Assembly (NCBI RefSeq): GCF_014193695.1 | Contig: NZ_JACHZR010000003.1 | Coordinates: forward strand, 496,001 to 560,000 | Length of the DNA: 64,000 nucleotides | Reading direction: 5' to 3' | DNA from: Rhizobium sp. BK316 | GTDB lineage: Bacteria > Pseudomonadota > Alphaproteobacteria > Rhizobiales > Rhizobiaceae | In this document: positions 52,411 through 60,948 of the stretch, in pieces | How positions within the stretch are numbered: the first letter of the stretch is position 1 | How the letters are laid out: each line of letters opens with the position of its first letter | Program-made: the position numbers and the translations under genes | Notes under the pieces: model-generated | Databases searched by the model: none | Told to the model about the DNA's origin: nothing | The model's input: only the letters and a program-made list of their open reading frames with translations

Positions 52411-53561
52411 GCAGCGCCAACATCACCGCCAACTGGAGCTACCCGACATCCGTCAAGCTCGGCCGCGGCCGCATCAAGGAACTGGCCGACGCCTGCAAGA
52501 GCCTCGGCGTGAAGAAGCCGCTGCTCGTCACCGACCGCGGCCTCGCCTCGATGGCGATCACCAAGAACGCGCTCGACATTCTCGAAGATGCCGGGCTTGG
52601 CCGGGCGATCTTCGCCGATGTCGATCCGAATCCGAACGAGAAGAACCTCGAAGCCGGCATCAAGGCCTTCCGCGATGGCGGCCATGACGGCGTCGTAGCC
52701 TTCGGCGGCGGCTCGGGCCTCGATCTTGGCAAGTGCGTGGCCTTCATGGTCGGCCAGACGCGCCCCGTCTGGGATTTTGAAGATATCGGCGACTGGTGGA
52801 CGCGCGCGAGCATCGAAGGCATCGCGCCGATCGTTGCCGTGCCGACGACGGCCGGCACCGGCTCGGAAGTCGGCCGCGCCAGCGTCATCACCAATTCCGC
52901 GACTCATGTGAAGAAGATCATCTTCCATCCGAAATTCCTGCCGGGTGTCGTCATCGCCGATCCGGAACTGACGGTCGGCATGCCGAAGATCATCACCGCC
53001 GGCACCGGCATGGATGCCTTCGCCCATTGCCTGGAGGCTTACTCTTCGCCGTTCTACCATCCGATGTCGGCCGGCATCGCGCTGGAAGGCATGCGCCTCG
53101 TCAAGGAATTCCTGCCGCGCGCCTATAAGGAAGGCACGGATCTGGAAGCGCGCGCCAACATGATGTCGGCAGCCGCCATGGGCGCGGTCGCCTTCCAGAA
53201 GGGGCTTGGCGCAATCCATGCGCTCTCGCACCCGATCGGCGCCGTCTACAACACGCATCACGGCATGACCAATGCGGTCGTGATGCCTGCTGTGCTGCGC
53301 TTCAACCGCCTGGCCATCGAAGAGAAGATTGCGCGCGCCGCAGCCTATCTCGGCATATCAGGCGGTTTCGACGGCTTCTACGATTACGTGCTGAAGCTGC
53401 GTTCCGACCTCAACGTCCCTGACAATCTGACGGCGATGGGAATCACCCCCGACCGGATCGATGAATTGGCGGCAATGGCGATCGAAGACCCAAGCGCCGG
53501 TGGCAATCCGGTTGCAATGACGCTTGAAAATACTAAGACCCTGTTCAGGGATTGCTTCTGA
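52407..53561 (+). CDS. Iron-containing alcohol dehydrogenase
   Basis: 384 aa from ATG 52407. Nucleotide-binding GGGSGLDLGK (near residue 97) and the iron-binding block: aspartate in IADPELTVGMP, histidine in GMDAFAHCLEAYSS, histidine in IHALSHPIGAVYNTHHGMTNA. The usual order and spacing of family III enzymes is preserved. It should oxidise an alcohol to the aldehyde taken by the preceding dehydrogenase. Last gene of the operon, closed by a terminator. Confidence 0.92.
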   Translation: MSSANITANWSYPTSVKLGRGRIKELADACKSLGVKKPLLVTDRGLASMAITKNALDILEDAGLGRAIFADVDPNPNEKNLEAGIKAFRDGGHDGVVAFGGGSGLDLGKCVAFMVGQTRPVWDFEDIGDWWTRASIEGIAPIVAVPTTAGTGSEVGRASVITNSATHVKKIIFHPKFLPGVVIADPELTVGMPKIITAGTGMDAFAHCLEAYSSPFYHPMSAGIALEGMRLVKEFLPRAYKEGTDLEARANMMSAAAMGAVAFQKGLGAIHALSHPIGAVYNTHHGMTNAVVMPAVLRFNRLAIEEKIARAAAYLGISGGFDGFYDYVLKLRSDLNVPDNLTAMGITPDRIDELAAMAIEDPSAGGNPVAMTLENTKTLFRDCF

Positions 53562-53588
53562 TCAGATAAAGGCGGACCTATTAACTTT

Positions 53589-53625
53589 CCCGGAAAGCCT
53601 TGGTTTTCCGGGATTTTTTGTTTTT
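53589..53625 (+). terminator. Rho-independent terminator of the catabolic operon
   Basis: CCCGGAAA pairs with TTTCCGGG and runs into TTTTTTGTTTTT. It starts 28 bases after the alcohol dehydrogenase stop. Confidence 0.9.
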
Positions 53626-53799
53626 GGCGCATGCTTATTTCTGATGATGTGAAAAATGCAGGCCGCAATTTCAGCGGGTCCGGTTAACAGTTTGTTAACC
53701 ACGATTGGAAAGGATGGGTTAACCGCACGATGCTCCGACGGTGCGATTAACAACGAGCGATGCCGGCTCGCGCGCCACTCCCCTTCGAGGACTAAGAAT

Positions 53800-54510
53800 A
53801 TGCCAGTCATCACATTCGCAAATACCAAGGGCGGCGCCGGCAAGACCACAGCCGTATTGCTGCTTGCCACTGAACTTGCACGTCAGGGCTACCGTGTCAC
53901 GATCCTCGATGCCGATCCGCAGCACTGGATTTCGCGCTGGCACGAAATTTCCGGCCATGTGCCAAATATCAGCGTCATTGATTTCGTAACGACAGCCTCG
54001 CTGCCGCAGCACATCAGCGAGAATAAACAGAATACCGATTACTTCATCATCGACCTGCCGGGCGCGCGCAATCCGCTGCTGGCAACAGCCGTCGGCCTCT
54101 CCGACCACGTGCTGATCCCGATCCAGGGCTGCGCCATGGATGCCCGCGGCGGCGCCCAGGTTCTCGAACTCCTGCAGTATCTTGAGGAGAAGGCAAGCAT
54201 CAAGATCGGCCATTCGGTCGTGCTGACGCGTGTGAACTCCATGGTCACCACCCGCGCGCTGCAGCTCGTCAAGGCGCTGTTGAACGAGCGCCATGTGCCG
54301 GTTCTCGATACGGCCATCATCGAACGCTCTGCATTCCGCGACATCTTCGATTGCGGCGGCACGCTGCATACGATGGATCCGATGCGCGTCAGCAATCTCG
54401 ACAAGGCCCGTGAAAATGCCCTCTGTTTCGCAGAGGAAATCATTCGCAAGGTGCCGGGCCGGCTTCCAGTTGCTGTTCGGCTGGCAAACGCGATGCGCAG
54501 CGCTGCCTGA
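53800..54510 (+). CDS. Orphan ParA-family ATPase
   Basis: 236 aa from ATG 53800. The deviant Walker A KGGAGKTT follows directly after the first strand (VITFANTKGG), switch I is LDADPQ and the Walker B region is YFIIDLPGARN. No ParB gene or parS-like cluster is adjacent and the RepABC context is absent, so it is not a plasmid or chromosome segregation locus of the standard kind. Such single ParA genes position other large complexes or act as regulators. A good terminator follows. Confidence 0.88.
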   Translation: MPVITFANTKGGAGKTTAVLLLATELARQGYRVTILDADPQHWISRWHEISGHVPNISVIDFVTTASLPQHISENKQNTDYFIIDLPGARNPLLATAVGLSDHVLIPIQGCAMDARGGAQVLELLQYLEEKASIKIGHSVVLTRVNSMVTTRALQLVKALLNERHVPVLDTAIIERSAFRDIFDCGGTLHTMDPMRVSNLDKARENALCFAEEIIRKVPGRLPVAVRLANAMRSAA

Positions 54511-54535
54511 TCGCAACATCTCGATAGAAGAATTG

Positions 54536-54564
54536 ATGCCTCGGTTTGTGCCGGGGCATTTTCC
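54536..54564 (+). terminator. Rho-independent terminator of the ParA gene
   Basis: ATGCCTCGG pairs with CCGGGGCAT (one T-G wobble) around TTTGTG, followed by TTTTCC. Confidence 0.75.
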
Positions 54565-54649
54565 TATTTGAGATTACAAGCAGGTGGAGTTGCTGCTCCT
54601 CATCCAGTTCGGCGAGCGCCCGGCGGAGACACCAGGCGAATAGACGTCC

Positions 54650-56038
54650 TCAATCGACGAATTCGACCGTCACGCCGGGCTTGACCATCTTGGCAAGCTC
54701 CGTCGCATCCCAGTTTGTCAGGCGGATGCAGCCGTGGCTCTGGGTGCGGCCGATCCTAGAGGGGTCGGGCGTGCCGTGGATGCCGTAGGTCGGCTTGGAA
54801 AGCGCCATCCAGACCGTGCCAACTGGGCCATTCGGGCCGGGCGGAATGTCGAGGATCTTGTCGTTTGTGCCCTGCTGGAAATTGATCTTCGGATTGTAGG
54901 TGTAGCCAGGGTTAAAGGCGACGCGCTCGACTGTCACCGTGCCAGAAGGCGAGGGCGTGTCCGTGGAGCCGATAGAGGCGGGATAGGCGGCAACGAGGTT
55001 GCCGGCGTCGTCATAGGCAAAGACCTGCTTGCGGCCCTTGTCGGCGAGGATCTTTGCGACTGCTCCCTTCTTGTTGTCGCCGGGATTGACGACCTTGATA
55101 ACAGTACCGGGAATGGTGAAGTTCGCGCCGGGGTTCATCTCCTTCAGGAAATTCTCATCCATGTGGAAACGTTCGGCGAGCGCTTCCGTCACAGTCGTAT
55201 AGGCGAGCGAGGGCAGGAGCGCCTTCTGCGAATAGTCTTCCGGGATCTGCGCGACATAGGGACCGGCGGCATCCGCATCCGTGATCGTGTAGTTCACGAC
55301 CGGCAGACCGCCATTCATGCGCAGCTCTTCGAGGATTGCGTCCGTATTGTTCGGATCGAGCTTGGTGCCGGTCATCTGTTCATAGGCGTAAATCGCCTTG
55401 GTGACATTGGAGCCCATGTGGCCATCGATGACGCCGGGCGAAACGCCTGCGCGATCCAGAAACACCTGAAGCGCCACGATTTCCGGCTTGGACTTGTCCT
55501 TGAGCGTGATCACCGGCTCCGGCGGTGCCTGGCGGAGCTCGTCGGCCGGTGGGATCTGCTGGTCTGGCTCGATCGCGGCATAGTCGTCCTGGCCCTGCGG
55601 ATCGCCGGGATAGGCCTGCTCCTCGAGCGGGCCGCGCTCGATGGCCACGTCACGCGGGATGGAGCCCGTTACCGGGCCGCGCTCGGAATAGCGCGTATCG
55701 CCGTAGCCGTTACCATCAGGATAATAGGGATCGTTGTTGTAAGGGGCGTTGGAAGCCTCACGTGTCGTGCGGGGCGAGTAGTAGCCGCGAGCGCGCATTT
55801 CCGTCGCGATGATGTTGCCGTAGCGATCGATCAGCACGCGGTTGCCGCGATAGTCCTGGGCATAGACGAAGCCGCGGCCCGGCGGGACGTAGTCGAGGAT
55901 TTCGCCGCTCGGCGTCACCAGCACGATATCGCTTCTGTTGCGTCCATATTGCTGCGCGTCGGCCTGCTGCGGCGTGAAAGCAGCAAGCGCCAAAAACATG
56001 GCCGAAAAAGAAAGGGCCGATTTCATAAAGCGATTCAC
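54650..56038 (-). CDS. L,D-transpeptidase (YkuD) with peptidoglycan-binding and extended N-terminal region
   Basis: 462 aa. After a signal peptide (SALSFSAMFLALAAFTPQQADA-QQ) comes an unusual proline- and tyrosine-rich stretch (residues about 35-165), then a peptidoglycan-binding-like segment (VALQVFLDRAGVSPGVIDGHMGSNVTKAI). The YkuD domain ends with H421 in YGIHGTPDPS and the catalytic cysteine C437 in SHGCIRLTNWD. It forms 3-3 or lipoprotein-peptidoglycan cross-links in the cell wall. This family size and long acidic N-terminus are common in rhizobia. Confidence 0.92.
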   Translation of the reverse strand: MNRFMKSALSFSAMFLALAAFTPQQADAQQYGRNRSDIVLVTPSGEILDYVPPGRGFVYAQDYRGNRVLIDRYGNIIATEMRARGYYSPRTTREASNAPYNNDPYYPDGNGYGDTRYSERGPVTGSIPRDVAIERGPLEEQAYPGDPQGQDDYAAIEPDQQIPPADELRQAPPEPVITLKDKSKPEIVALQVFLDRAGVSPGVIDGHMGSNVTKAIYAYEQMTGTKLDPNNTDAILEELRMNGGLPVVNYTITDADAAGPYVAQIPEDYSQKALLPSLAYTTVTEALAERFHMDENFLKEMNPGANFTIPGTVIKVVNPGDNKKGAVAKILADKGRKQVFAYDDAGNLVAAYPASIGSTDTPSPSGTVTVERVAFNPGYTYNPKINFQQGTNDKILDIPPGPNGPVGTVWMALSKPTYGIHGTPDPSRIGRTQSHGCIRLTNWDATELAKMVKPGVTVEFVD

Positions 56039-56145
56039 GTCTCACACCTCGATCAGTGGCTCGGCAGACACACACCTGCGAATTTTGACGCTAGTGTGGA
56101 ATTTCTTAAGCCGTGCTGAACAAAACATAAAAACAACGGTGTTTT

Positions 56146-56163
56146 GCGTTTACTCGTAAACGC
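56146..56163. promoter_or_regulatory. Perfect 18-bp palindrome between L,D-transpeptidase and DUF4432 genes
   Basis: GCGTTTACTCGTAAACGC has 8-bp perfect arms around TC. The GTTTAC and GTAAAC halves resemble LacI-family operators. It lies 108 bases before the L,D-transpeptidase start and 131 bases before the DUF4432 start, in a 255-bp divergent region. Confidence 0.5.
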
Positions 56164-56293
56164 TTGCGCGAAGATGACGTTCCTGTGAGGTCGTCAGTTA
56201 TGGTACTCCCCGGCCATCTCATCGGTCCCGATTGACGAGGGTGGCCGCACGACCTAACCCTACCGCAACCAAGATTCCCTGGGAGGACAGCCG

Positions 56294-57130
56294 ATGATCG
56301 AATTTGCCGCCGCAACCGGGCCGCGCCTGATGCTGGACGAAACATCGGTGCTGGATATCGCCGGCTGCATCGTCGAAGGCGTCGACATCGCGCCCAAGCG
56401 GGCCATCCCCGACGACGGCGATCCGCGAATCGATCATTCGCTGGAAGGCTTCCTCTTTACCTGCGGTCCCGATCATATCCGTCACCGCCAGCCAATTCCC
56501 GGCACGGACGGTAGGATCTATCCGCTGCACGGCTCTGCCTCCGGCCATCCGGCCAAGGTACTCTGGACGACGTTGGAGAACGGCAATGCCGAATGCCGCG
56601 CCGATATCGATATCACCACGGTGGAGGGGCTGCCGCAGCGCATCGAGCGGCTGTGGCGGATCGACGGGGCCACCGGCGAGGTTTCGCTGGAGGATCGCAT
56701 CGTCAATACGAGCAATGAGACCGTGCCGACCTTCCTGATGTATCATATGAACATCGGCGGCAAATGGCTGGATGCGGGGACACGGCTCGAAGGCCGGATG
56801 CTGGAGGGTGGCGGTTTTCCCTGGACTTTCGGCGAGGAGCCGGGCGGTATCTTCTGCGTCGAGGCTCCGGCCACCGAGGAGAGCTTTGCCGAAGTCCGGC
56901 TCGGGCCGATTGCGGCGATTGGCGGCAAGACGTTGAGGGTGCGTTTCCGCGCCGATACGCTGCCGCATCTGCAGATCTGGCGGAACCAGAAGGCACCGGC
57001 GCATATCGTCGGTATCGAGCCAGTCTCGCACCGCTGGGTGCTGCGCGATGAACTGGAAGCGGCCGGCGAGTTCAACTGGCTGAAATCTGGTGAAAGCCGC
57101 AGCTATGGCCTGCGTTTCGCTTTCGTCTAA
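56294..57130 (+). CDS. DUF4432 family protein (aldose 1-epimerase-like)
   Basis: 278 aa. The sequence has the fold marks of the DUF4432/mutarotase superfamily: IDHSLEGFLFTCGPDHIRHRQPI, PLHGSASGHPAKVL with the conserved histidine, and FLMYHMNIGGKWLDAGT near residue 150. No signal peptide. Relatives are predicted sugar epimerases with unknown substrate. The dyad 131 bases upstream could put it under a LacI-type regulator. The next gene downstream is a small phosphatase-like protein. Confidence 0.82.
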   Translation: MIEFAAATGPRLMLDETSVLDIAGCIVEGVDIAPKRAIPDDGDPRIDHSLEGFLFTCGPDHIRHRQPIPGTDGRIYPLHGSASGHPAKVLWTTLENGNAECRADIDITTVEGLPQRIERLWRIDGATGEVSLEDRIVNTSNETVPTFLMYHMNIGGKWLDAGTRLEGRMLEGGGFPWTFGEEPGGIFCVEAPATEESFAEVRLGPIAAIGGKTLRVRFRADTLPHLQIWRNQKAPAHIVGIEPVSHRWVLRDELEAAGEFNWLKSGESRSYGLRFAFV

Positions 57131-57216
57131 TGAAGGAGCGTTCGACGAAGACGTGTTGACGCTTGACAGGACGCGTCGTAGACCTTCAGCCCACCATTTT
57201 CGAGGAGATTGAGACG

Positions 57217-57555
57217 ATGGATATCCGCCAGATCGACGATGAATACTCCGTTTCCGGCCAGATCACGGTTGACGAACTCGATGAGATCAAGGCGCTCGGC
57301 TTCAAGTCTATCGTCTGCCATCGTCCGGATGGCGAAAGCCCTGATCAACCGCCCTTTGCCGTCATCGAAACCCGCGCCAAGGAGCTTGGCCTGCAGATCA
57401 CGCATGTACCGGTTGGACCGATGGGCGTGACCGAGGAGGCCGTGCAGGGCATGGTCGATGCGCTCGACGAATTCGAGCGCCCGATGCTCGGCTACTGCCG
57501 CTCCGGCGCGCGCTCCACGGCGATCTATCAGAAGACGCACCACATCCGCGCCTGA
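57217..57555 (+). CDS. DUF442/TIGR01244 dual-specificity phosphatase-like protein
   Basis: 112 aa from ATG 57217 with GAGGAG upstream (an in-frame start at 57163 is unsupported). The end has the phosphatase P-loop CRSGARST (Cys plus Arg), and the start MDIRQIDDEYSVSGQITVDELDEIKALG is characteristic. The TIGR01244/Blh group is linked to sulfide oxidation and phosphatase-like folds. Function in this organism unknown; it is followed by a terminator. Confidence 0.85.
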   Translation: MDIRQIDDEYSVSGQITVDELDEIKALGFKSIVCHRPDGESPDQPPFAVIETRAKELGLQITHVPVGPMGVTEEAVQGMVDALDEFERPMLGYCRSGARSTAIYQKTHHIRA

Positions 57556-57579
57556 TCCGGTCCCGTCCGGACATAATCC

Positions 57580-57607
57580 GACGCCGCCCGAAAGCGGCGT
57601 CTTTCAT
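57580..57607 (+). terminator. Terminator between DUF442 and RidA genes
   Basis: GACGCCGC pairs with GCGGCGTC around CCGAAA, followed by TTTCATT. It lies 24 bases after the DUF442 stop and just upstream of the RidA ribosome-binding site. Confidence 0.7.
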
Positions 57608-57627
57608 TTGATGAACAGGAGAACACG

Positions 57628-57972
57628 ATGAGCATCAAGCGTATCGACATCGGCGCCCGCATGAGCGGTGCCGTCATCCACGGCAACACTGTCTATCTCG
57701 CCGGCCAGGTCGGCGAAGGCGAAAGCGTTACCGATCAGTGCAAGTCGGCACTCGGCGAAGTCGACCGCCTGCTCGCCGCTGCCGGCAGCAGCAAATCCAA
57801 GATCCTGCAGACGATCATCTATCTCTCCGACATCGCTTACTTCGCAGAGATGAACGCCATCTGGGAAGGCTGGATCGACCCGGCAAACCCGCCGGCCCGC
57901 GCCACCAGTGAAGCCAAGCTCGCTGCGCCAAAGTACAAGGTCGAGTTCATCGTCACGGCTGCTCTCGACTAA
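57628..57972 (+). CDS. RidA family protein
   Basis: 114 aa, opening with MSIKRIDIGARMSGAVIHGN and continuing NTVYLAGQVGEG. The substrate arginine and glutamate positions of RidA lie in the C-terminal part (NPPARATSEAKLAAPKYKVEFIVTAAL). RidA proteins hydrolyse reactive enamine/imine intermediates from PLP enzymes. AGGAG precedes the ATG. It is convergent with the ThDP enzyme gene. Confidence 0.9.
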   Translation: MSIKRIDIGARMSGAVIHGNTVYLAGQVGEGESVTDQCKSALGEVDRLLAAAGSSKSKILQTIIYLSDIAYFAEMNAIWEGWIDPANPPARATSEAKLAAPKYKVEFIVTAALD

Positions 57973-58031
57973 GAGCGCTAACGATCGACCAATCAAAGCC
58001 GGTGAAGTGTGAACCAGATTGGTTCACAGAC

Positions 58032-59690
58032 TCATCGGCTTTTTGTTTGGGCGATTTCCGAGAGAGTGCGGGTCGGCGTGATGGCCTCGGGATCGAGCTT
58101 GATTTCGATGATTGCCGGCTTGCCGCTGTCGCGCGCGCGTTCGAAGGCCGGTGCGAAATCCCCGGTCTTTTCCACCGTCTCGCCATGGCCGCCATAGGCG
58201 CGGGCGAGGGCGGCAAAATCCGGATTGGTGAGATCCGTGGCGCTGACGCGACCCGGATAGTCGCGTTCCTGATGCATGCGGATCGTGCCGTAGATGCCAT
58301 TGTTGACCACGACCGTGATGATCGCCAAGCCGTAGTGCACGGCGGTCGCAAATTCCTGTCCGTGCATCAGGAAGCAGCCGTCGCCGGCAAAGCAGATGAC
58401 GTCCCGATCGGGGAAGAGTTGCTTGGCGGCGACTGCGGCCGGCAGGCCGTAGCCCATGGAGCCCGATGTCGGCGCTGCCTGCGTGTTGAAGCGGCGGAAG
58501 CGGTGGAAGCGATGCACCCAGGTGGCGTAGTTGCCGGCGCCATTGGTGAAGATCGTGTCCGGCTTGGTATTGGCCTCCAGCCATTCCATGATCGGCCCCA
58601 TATGGACGGCGCCCGGACCTGTTGCCGGGGGCTTCGACCAAGAAAGATAGGCCTGATGCATACGCGCGGTGCGTTCGGCCCAGCGCGGCTCGGTGGGGGC
58701 TTCGAGATCGGCAAGTGCTTGGACGAAATCGATGGGGCTGGCGCAGATAGCAATGTCTGGGCGGTAGACGCGGCCAAGTTCCGACGGGTCCGGATAGATG
58801 TGGACGAGCGACTGGGCCGGGTAGGGGATATCGAGCAGCGTATAGCCCGAGGAGGGCATTTCCGACATGCGGCTGCCGAGCAGGATCAGCAGGTCGGCCT
58901 CCTTGATCTCTTTCGCCAGCGCCGGATTGATGCCGATGCCGACATCGCCGGCGTAGCAAGGATGCAGGTGGTCGAACAGCATCTGACGACGGAAGGAACA
59001 GCCGACGGGCAAGTTGAAGCGTTCGGTGAAGGTCTGGAAATCGGCAACCGCATCGGCATCCCAGCGCGTGCCGCCGAGAATGACCATCGGCCGCTCGGCT
59101 TTCAGAAGGCGCAGATAGAGATCGTCGATCTGACTGCGGCCCGGATGGGCCTCGACGCGGGTGTAGCGCTTCGCTTTCGGGGCCTCCACCTCGTCGCGCA
59201 GCATGTCCTCGGGTAGCGTCAGCACAACCGGACCCGGGCGGCCGGATGTGGCGATCGCAAAGGCGCGGGTGACGAATTCGGGGATGCGGGCGGCATCGTC
59301 GATCTCGCCGACCCATTTGGCAAACTCGGTGAAGGCGCGGCGGAACTCGACTTCCTGGAAGGCTTCGCGTTCGCGCGCCTCCCGCTGCACCTGGCCGATG
59401 AAGAGGATCATCGGGATCGAATCCTGCCTGGCGATGTGCAGGCCGGCAGAAGCATTGGTTGCACCTGGACCGCGGGTGACCATGCAGATGCCGGGCTCGC
59501 CGGTCAGCCGGCCCCAGCAATCGGCCATCATCGCCGCCCCGCCTTCCTGACGGCAGACGATGACCTCGATATCGCTGTCATGCAGCGCATCGAGCACCGC
59601 AAGGAAGCTCTCTCCCGGCACGCAGGAGAGGCGTTTGACCCCATTTGCCTTCAGGGCCTCGACGATCAACTGCCCGCCTGTCCTCTTCAT
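58032..59690 (-). CDS. Thiamine diphosphate-dependent enzyme (acetolactate synthase-like)
   Basis: 552 aa from ATG 59690; AAGGA gives seven-base spacing to this ATG but only one base to the earlier ATG at 59696. Three domains: N-terminal PYR with the catalytic glutamate in VIVCRQEGGAAMMAD, middle domain LLILLGSRMSE, and the C-terminal ThDP site GDGCFLMHGQEFATAVHYG with NNGIYG. It starts 14 bases after the CoA-transferase, so the two are one operon. Reaction unknown: acetolactate-synthase-like proteins of this type include decarboxylases and ligases. Confidence 0.87.
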   Translation of the reverse strand: MKRTGGQLIVEALKANGVKRLSCVPGESFLAVLDALHDSDIEVIVCRQEGGAAMMADCWGRLTGEPGICMVTRGPGATNASAGLHIARQDSIPMILFIGQVQREAREREAFQEVEFRRAFTEFAKWVGEIDDAARIPEFVTRAFAIATSGRPGPVVLTLPEDMLRDEVEAPKAKRYTRVEAHPGRSQIDDLYLRLLKAERPMVILGGTRWDADAVADFQTFTERFNLPVGCSFRRQMLFDHLHPCYAGDVGIGINPALAKEIKEADLLILLGSRMSEMPSSGYTLLDIPYPAQSLVHIYPDPSELGRVYRPDIAICASPIDFVQALADLEAPTEPRWAERTARMHQAYLSWSKPPATGPGAVHMGPIMEWLEANTKPDTIFTNGAGNYATWVHRFHRFRRFNTQAAPTSGSMGYGLPAAVAAKQLFPDRDVICFAGDGCFLMHGQEFATAVHYGLAIITVVVNNGIYGTIRMHQERDYPGRVSATDLTNPDFAALARAYGGHGETVEKTGDFAPAFERARDSGKPAIIEIKLDPEAITPTRTLSEIAQTKSR

Positions 59691-59703
59691 GGCCATTTCC
59701 TTC

Positions 59704-60903
59704 TCAAGGCGATGTCTTCCTCTCCCATTCCTGAAGTTCGGCCAGAACCTCTTCGTTGTGTTCGCCGAGGCGCGGACTTGGTCGCTCGTAGCGCAGCGGC
59801 GTTTCCGACAAGACGACCGGAGTGCGCACGCCGGGGATCATGGTGCCTGCGGCGTCCGGCAGATCGATGCGCAGGCCGCGCGCGGTAATCTGCGGATCGG
59901 CAAACATTTCCTCGATCGTGTTGATGGCACCTGCCGGCACGGCATTGTCCTCGCAGGCCTTCAGGAGATTGGCCTTCTGCCATTTCAGCGTTTCGGTGGA
60001 GACCATCCGGCGCACTGCATCTCTGTTGGCGACGCGGGCCTTGTTGGTCGCGAAGTTCTCGTCATCGCCGATGACGAGGCCGAGGATGGTGCACAGCCGG
60101 CGGAACTGGCCGTCATTGCCGACGGCGAGGATGAGATAGCCGTCAGCCGCCGGCACGACCTCATAAGGCGAGATATTCGGGTGCGCGTTGCCGAGGCGCA
60201 CGGGCGCGCGGCCGGAAACCAGATAGTTCATGTTCTGGTTGGCAAGCACTGCCGATTGCACATCGAGCAGCGCCATGTCGATCAACTGGCCTTCACCCGT
60301 CTTCAGGGCATGGATGAGGGCGGCTTCGATCGCCGAGACCGCATAGATGCCGGTGAAGATATCAGCAATCGCGACACCCGCTTTCATCGGCTGCCCATCC
60401 GGTTCACCCGTTATCGACATGAAACCCGACATGCCCTGGACGATATAGTCGTAGCCGGCGAGACTGGCATAGGGGCCGGTCTGGCCGAAGCCAGTGATGG
60501 AGCAATAGACGAGGCGCGGATTGATCGCCCTCAGGCTCTCATAGTCGAGACCGTATTTGACGAGGCCACCGAGCTTGAAATTCTCGATCAGCACATCGGC
60601 AGTGGCGACGAGGCGGCGCACCAGCGACTGGCCTTCTTCGCTTTTCAGGTCTGCGGTAACGGAGCGCTTGCCGCGATTGGCGGAATGATAATAGGCGGCC
60701 GAGAGGTTTTCGCCATCCGCGCCCTCGACGAAGGGCGGCCCCCAATGCCTGGTGTCGTCACCTCCATCGGGGTTTTCCACCTTGATTACGTCGGCGCCGA
60801 GATCAGCCAGCATCTGTCCCGCCCAAGGGCCGGCGAGCACGCGCGCAAGCTCGATGACCCGGATGCCCGCAAGCGGCGGCTTCTTCTTCACGTCCTGCGT
60901 CAT
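59704..60903 (-). CDS. CaiB/BaiF class III CoA-transferase
   Basis: 399 aa from ATG 60903 with GGGAGG upstream. Family marks are VIELARVLAGPWAGQMLADLGADVIKVE, DVLIENFKLGGLVKYGLDYESL (the expected catalytic aspartate lies in the IDMALLDVQSAV block), and YEVVPAADGYLILAVGNDGQF. Class III enzymes swap CoA between carboxylic acids. Together with a ThDP enzyme it could act on an oxalate- or 2-oxoacid-like compound, though neither partner is diagnostic. Confidence 0.9.
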   Translation of the reverse strand: MTQDVKKKPPLAGIRVIELARVLAGPWAGQMLADLGADVIKVENPDGGDDTRHWGPPFVEGADGENLSAAYYHSANRGKRSVTADLKSEEGQSLVRRLVATADVLIENFKLGGLVKYGLDYESLRAINPRLVYCSITGFGQTGPYASLAGYDYIVQGMSGFMSITGEPDGQPMKAGVAIADIFTGIYAVSAIEAALIHALKTGEGQLIDMALLDVQSAVLANQNMNYLVSGRAPVRLGNAHPNISPYEVVPAADGYLILAVGNDGQFRRLCTILGLVIGDDENFATNKARVANRDAVRRMVSTETLKWQKANLLKACEDNAVPAGAINTIEEMFADPQITARGLRIDLPDAAGTMIPGVRTPVVLSETPLRYERPSPRLGEHNEEVLAELQEWERKTSP

Positions 60904-60948
60904 GTTCCTCCCAGATTCCTCCCGAACTCCTCTCATGAGCGGCGGATT

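Noticed and set aside
54734..56119. Plus-strand frame of 461 codons opposite the L,D-transpeptidase
   Set aside because: The minus strand has a signal peptide and an intact YkuD catalytic motif; the plus frame shows only low-complexity valine/arginine sequence.
58002..59216. Plus-strand frame of 404 codons opposite the ThDP enzyme
   Set aside because: Antisense shadow; the ThDP-binding motif is on the minus strand.
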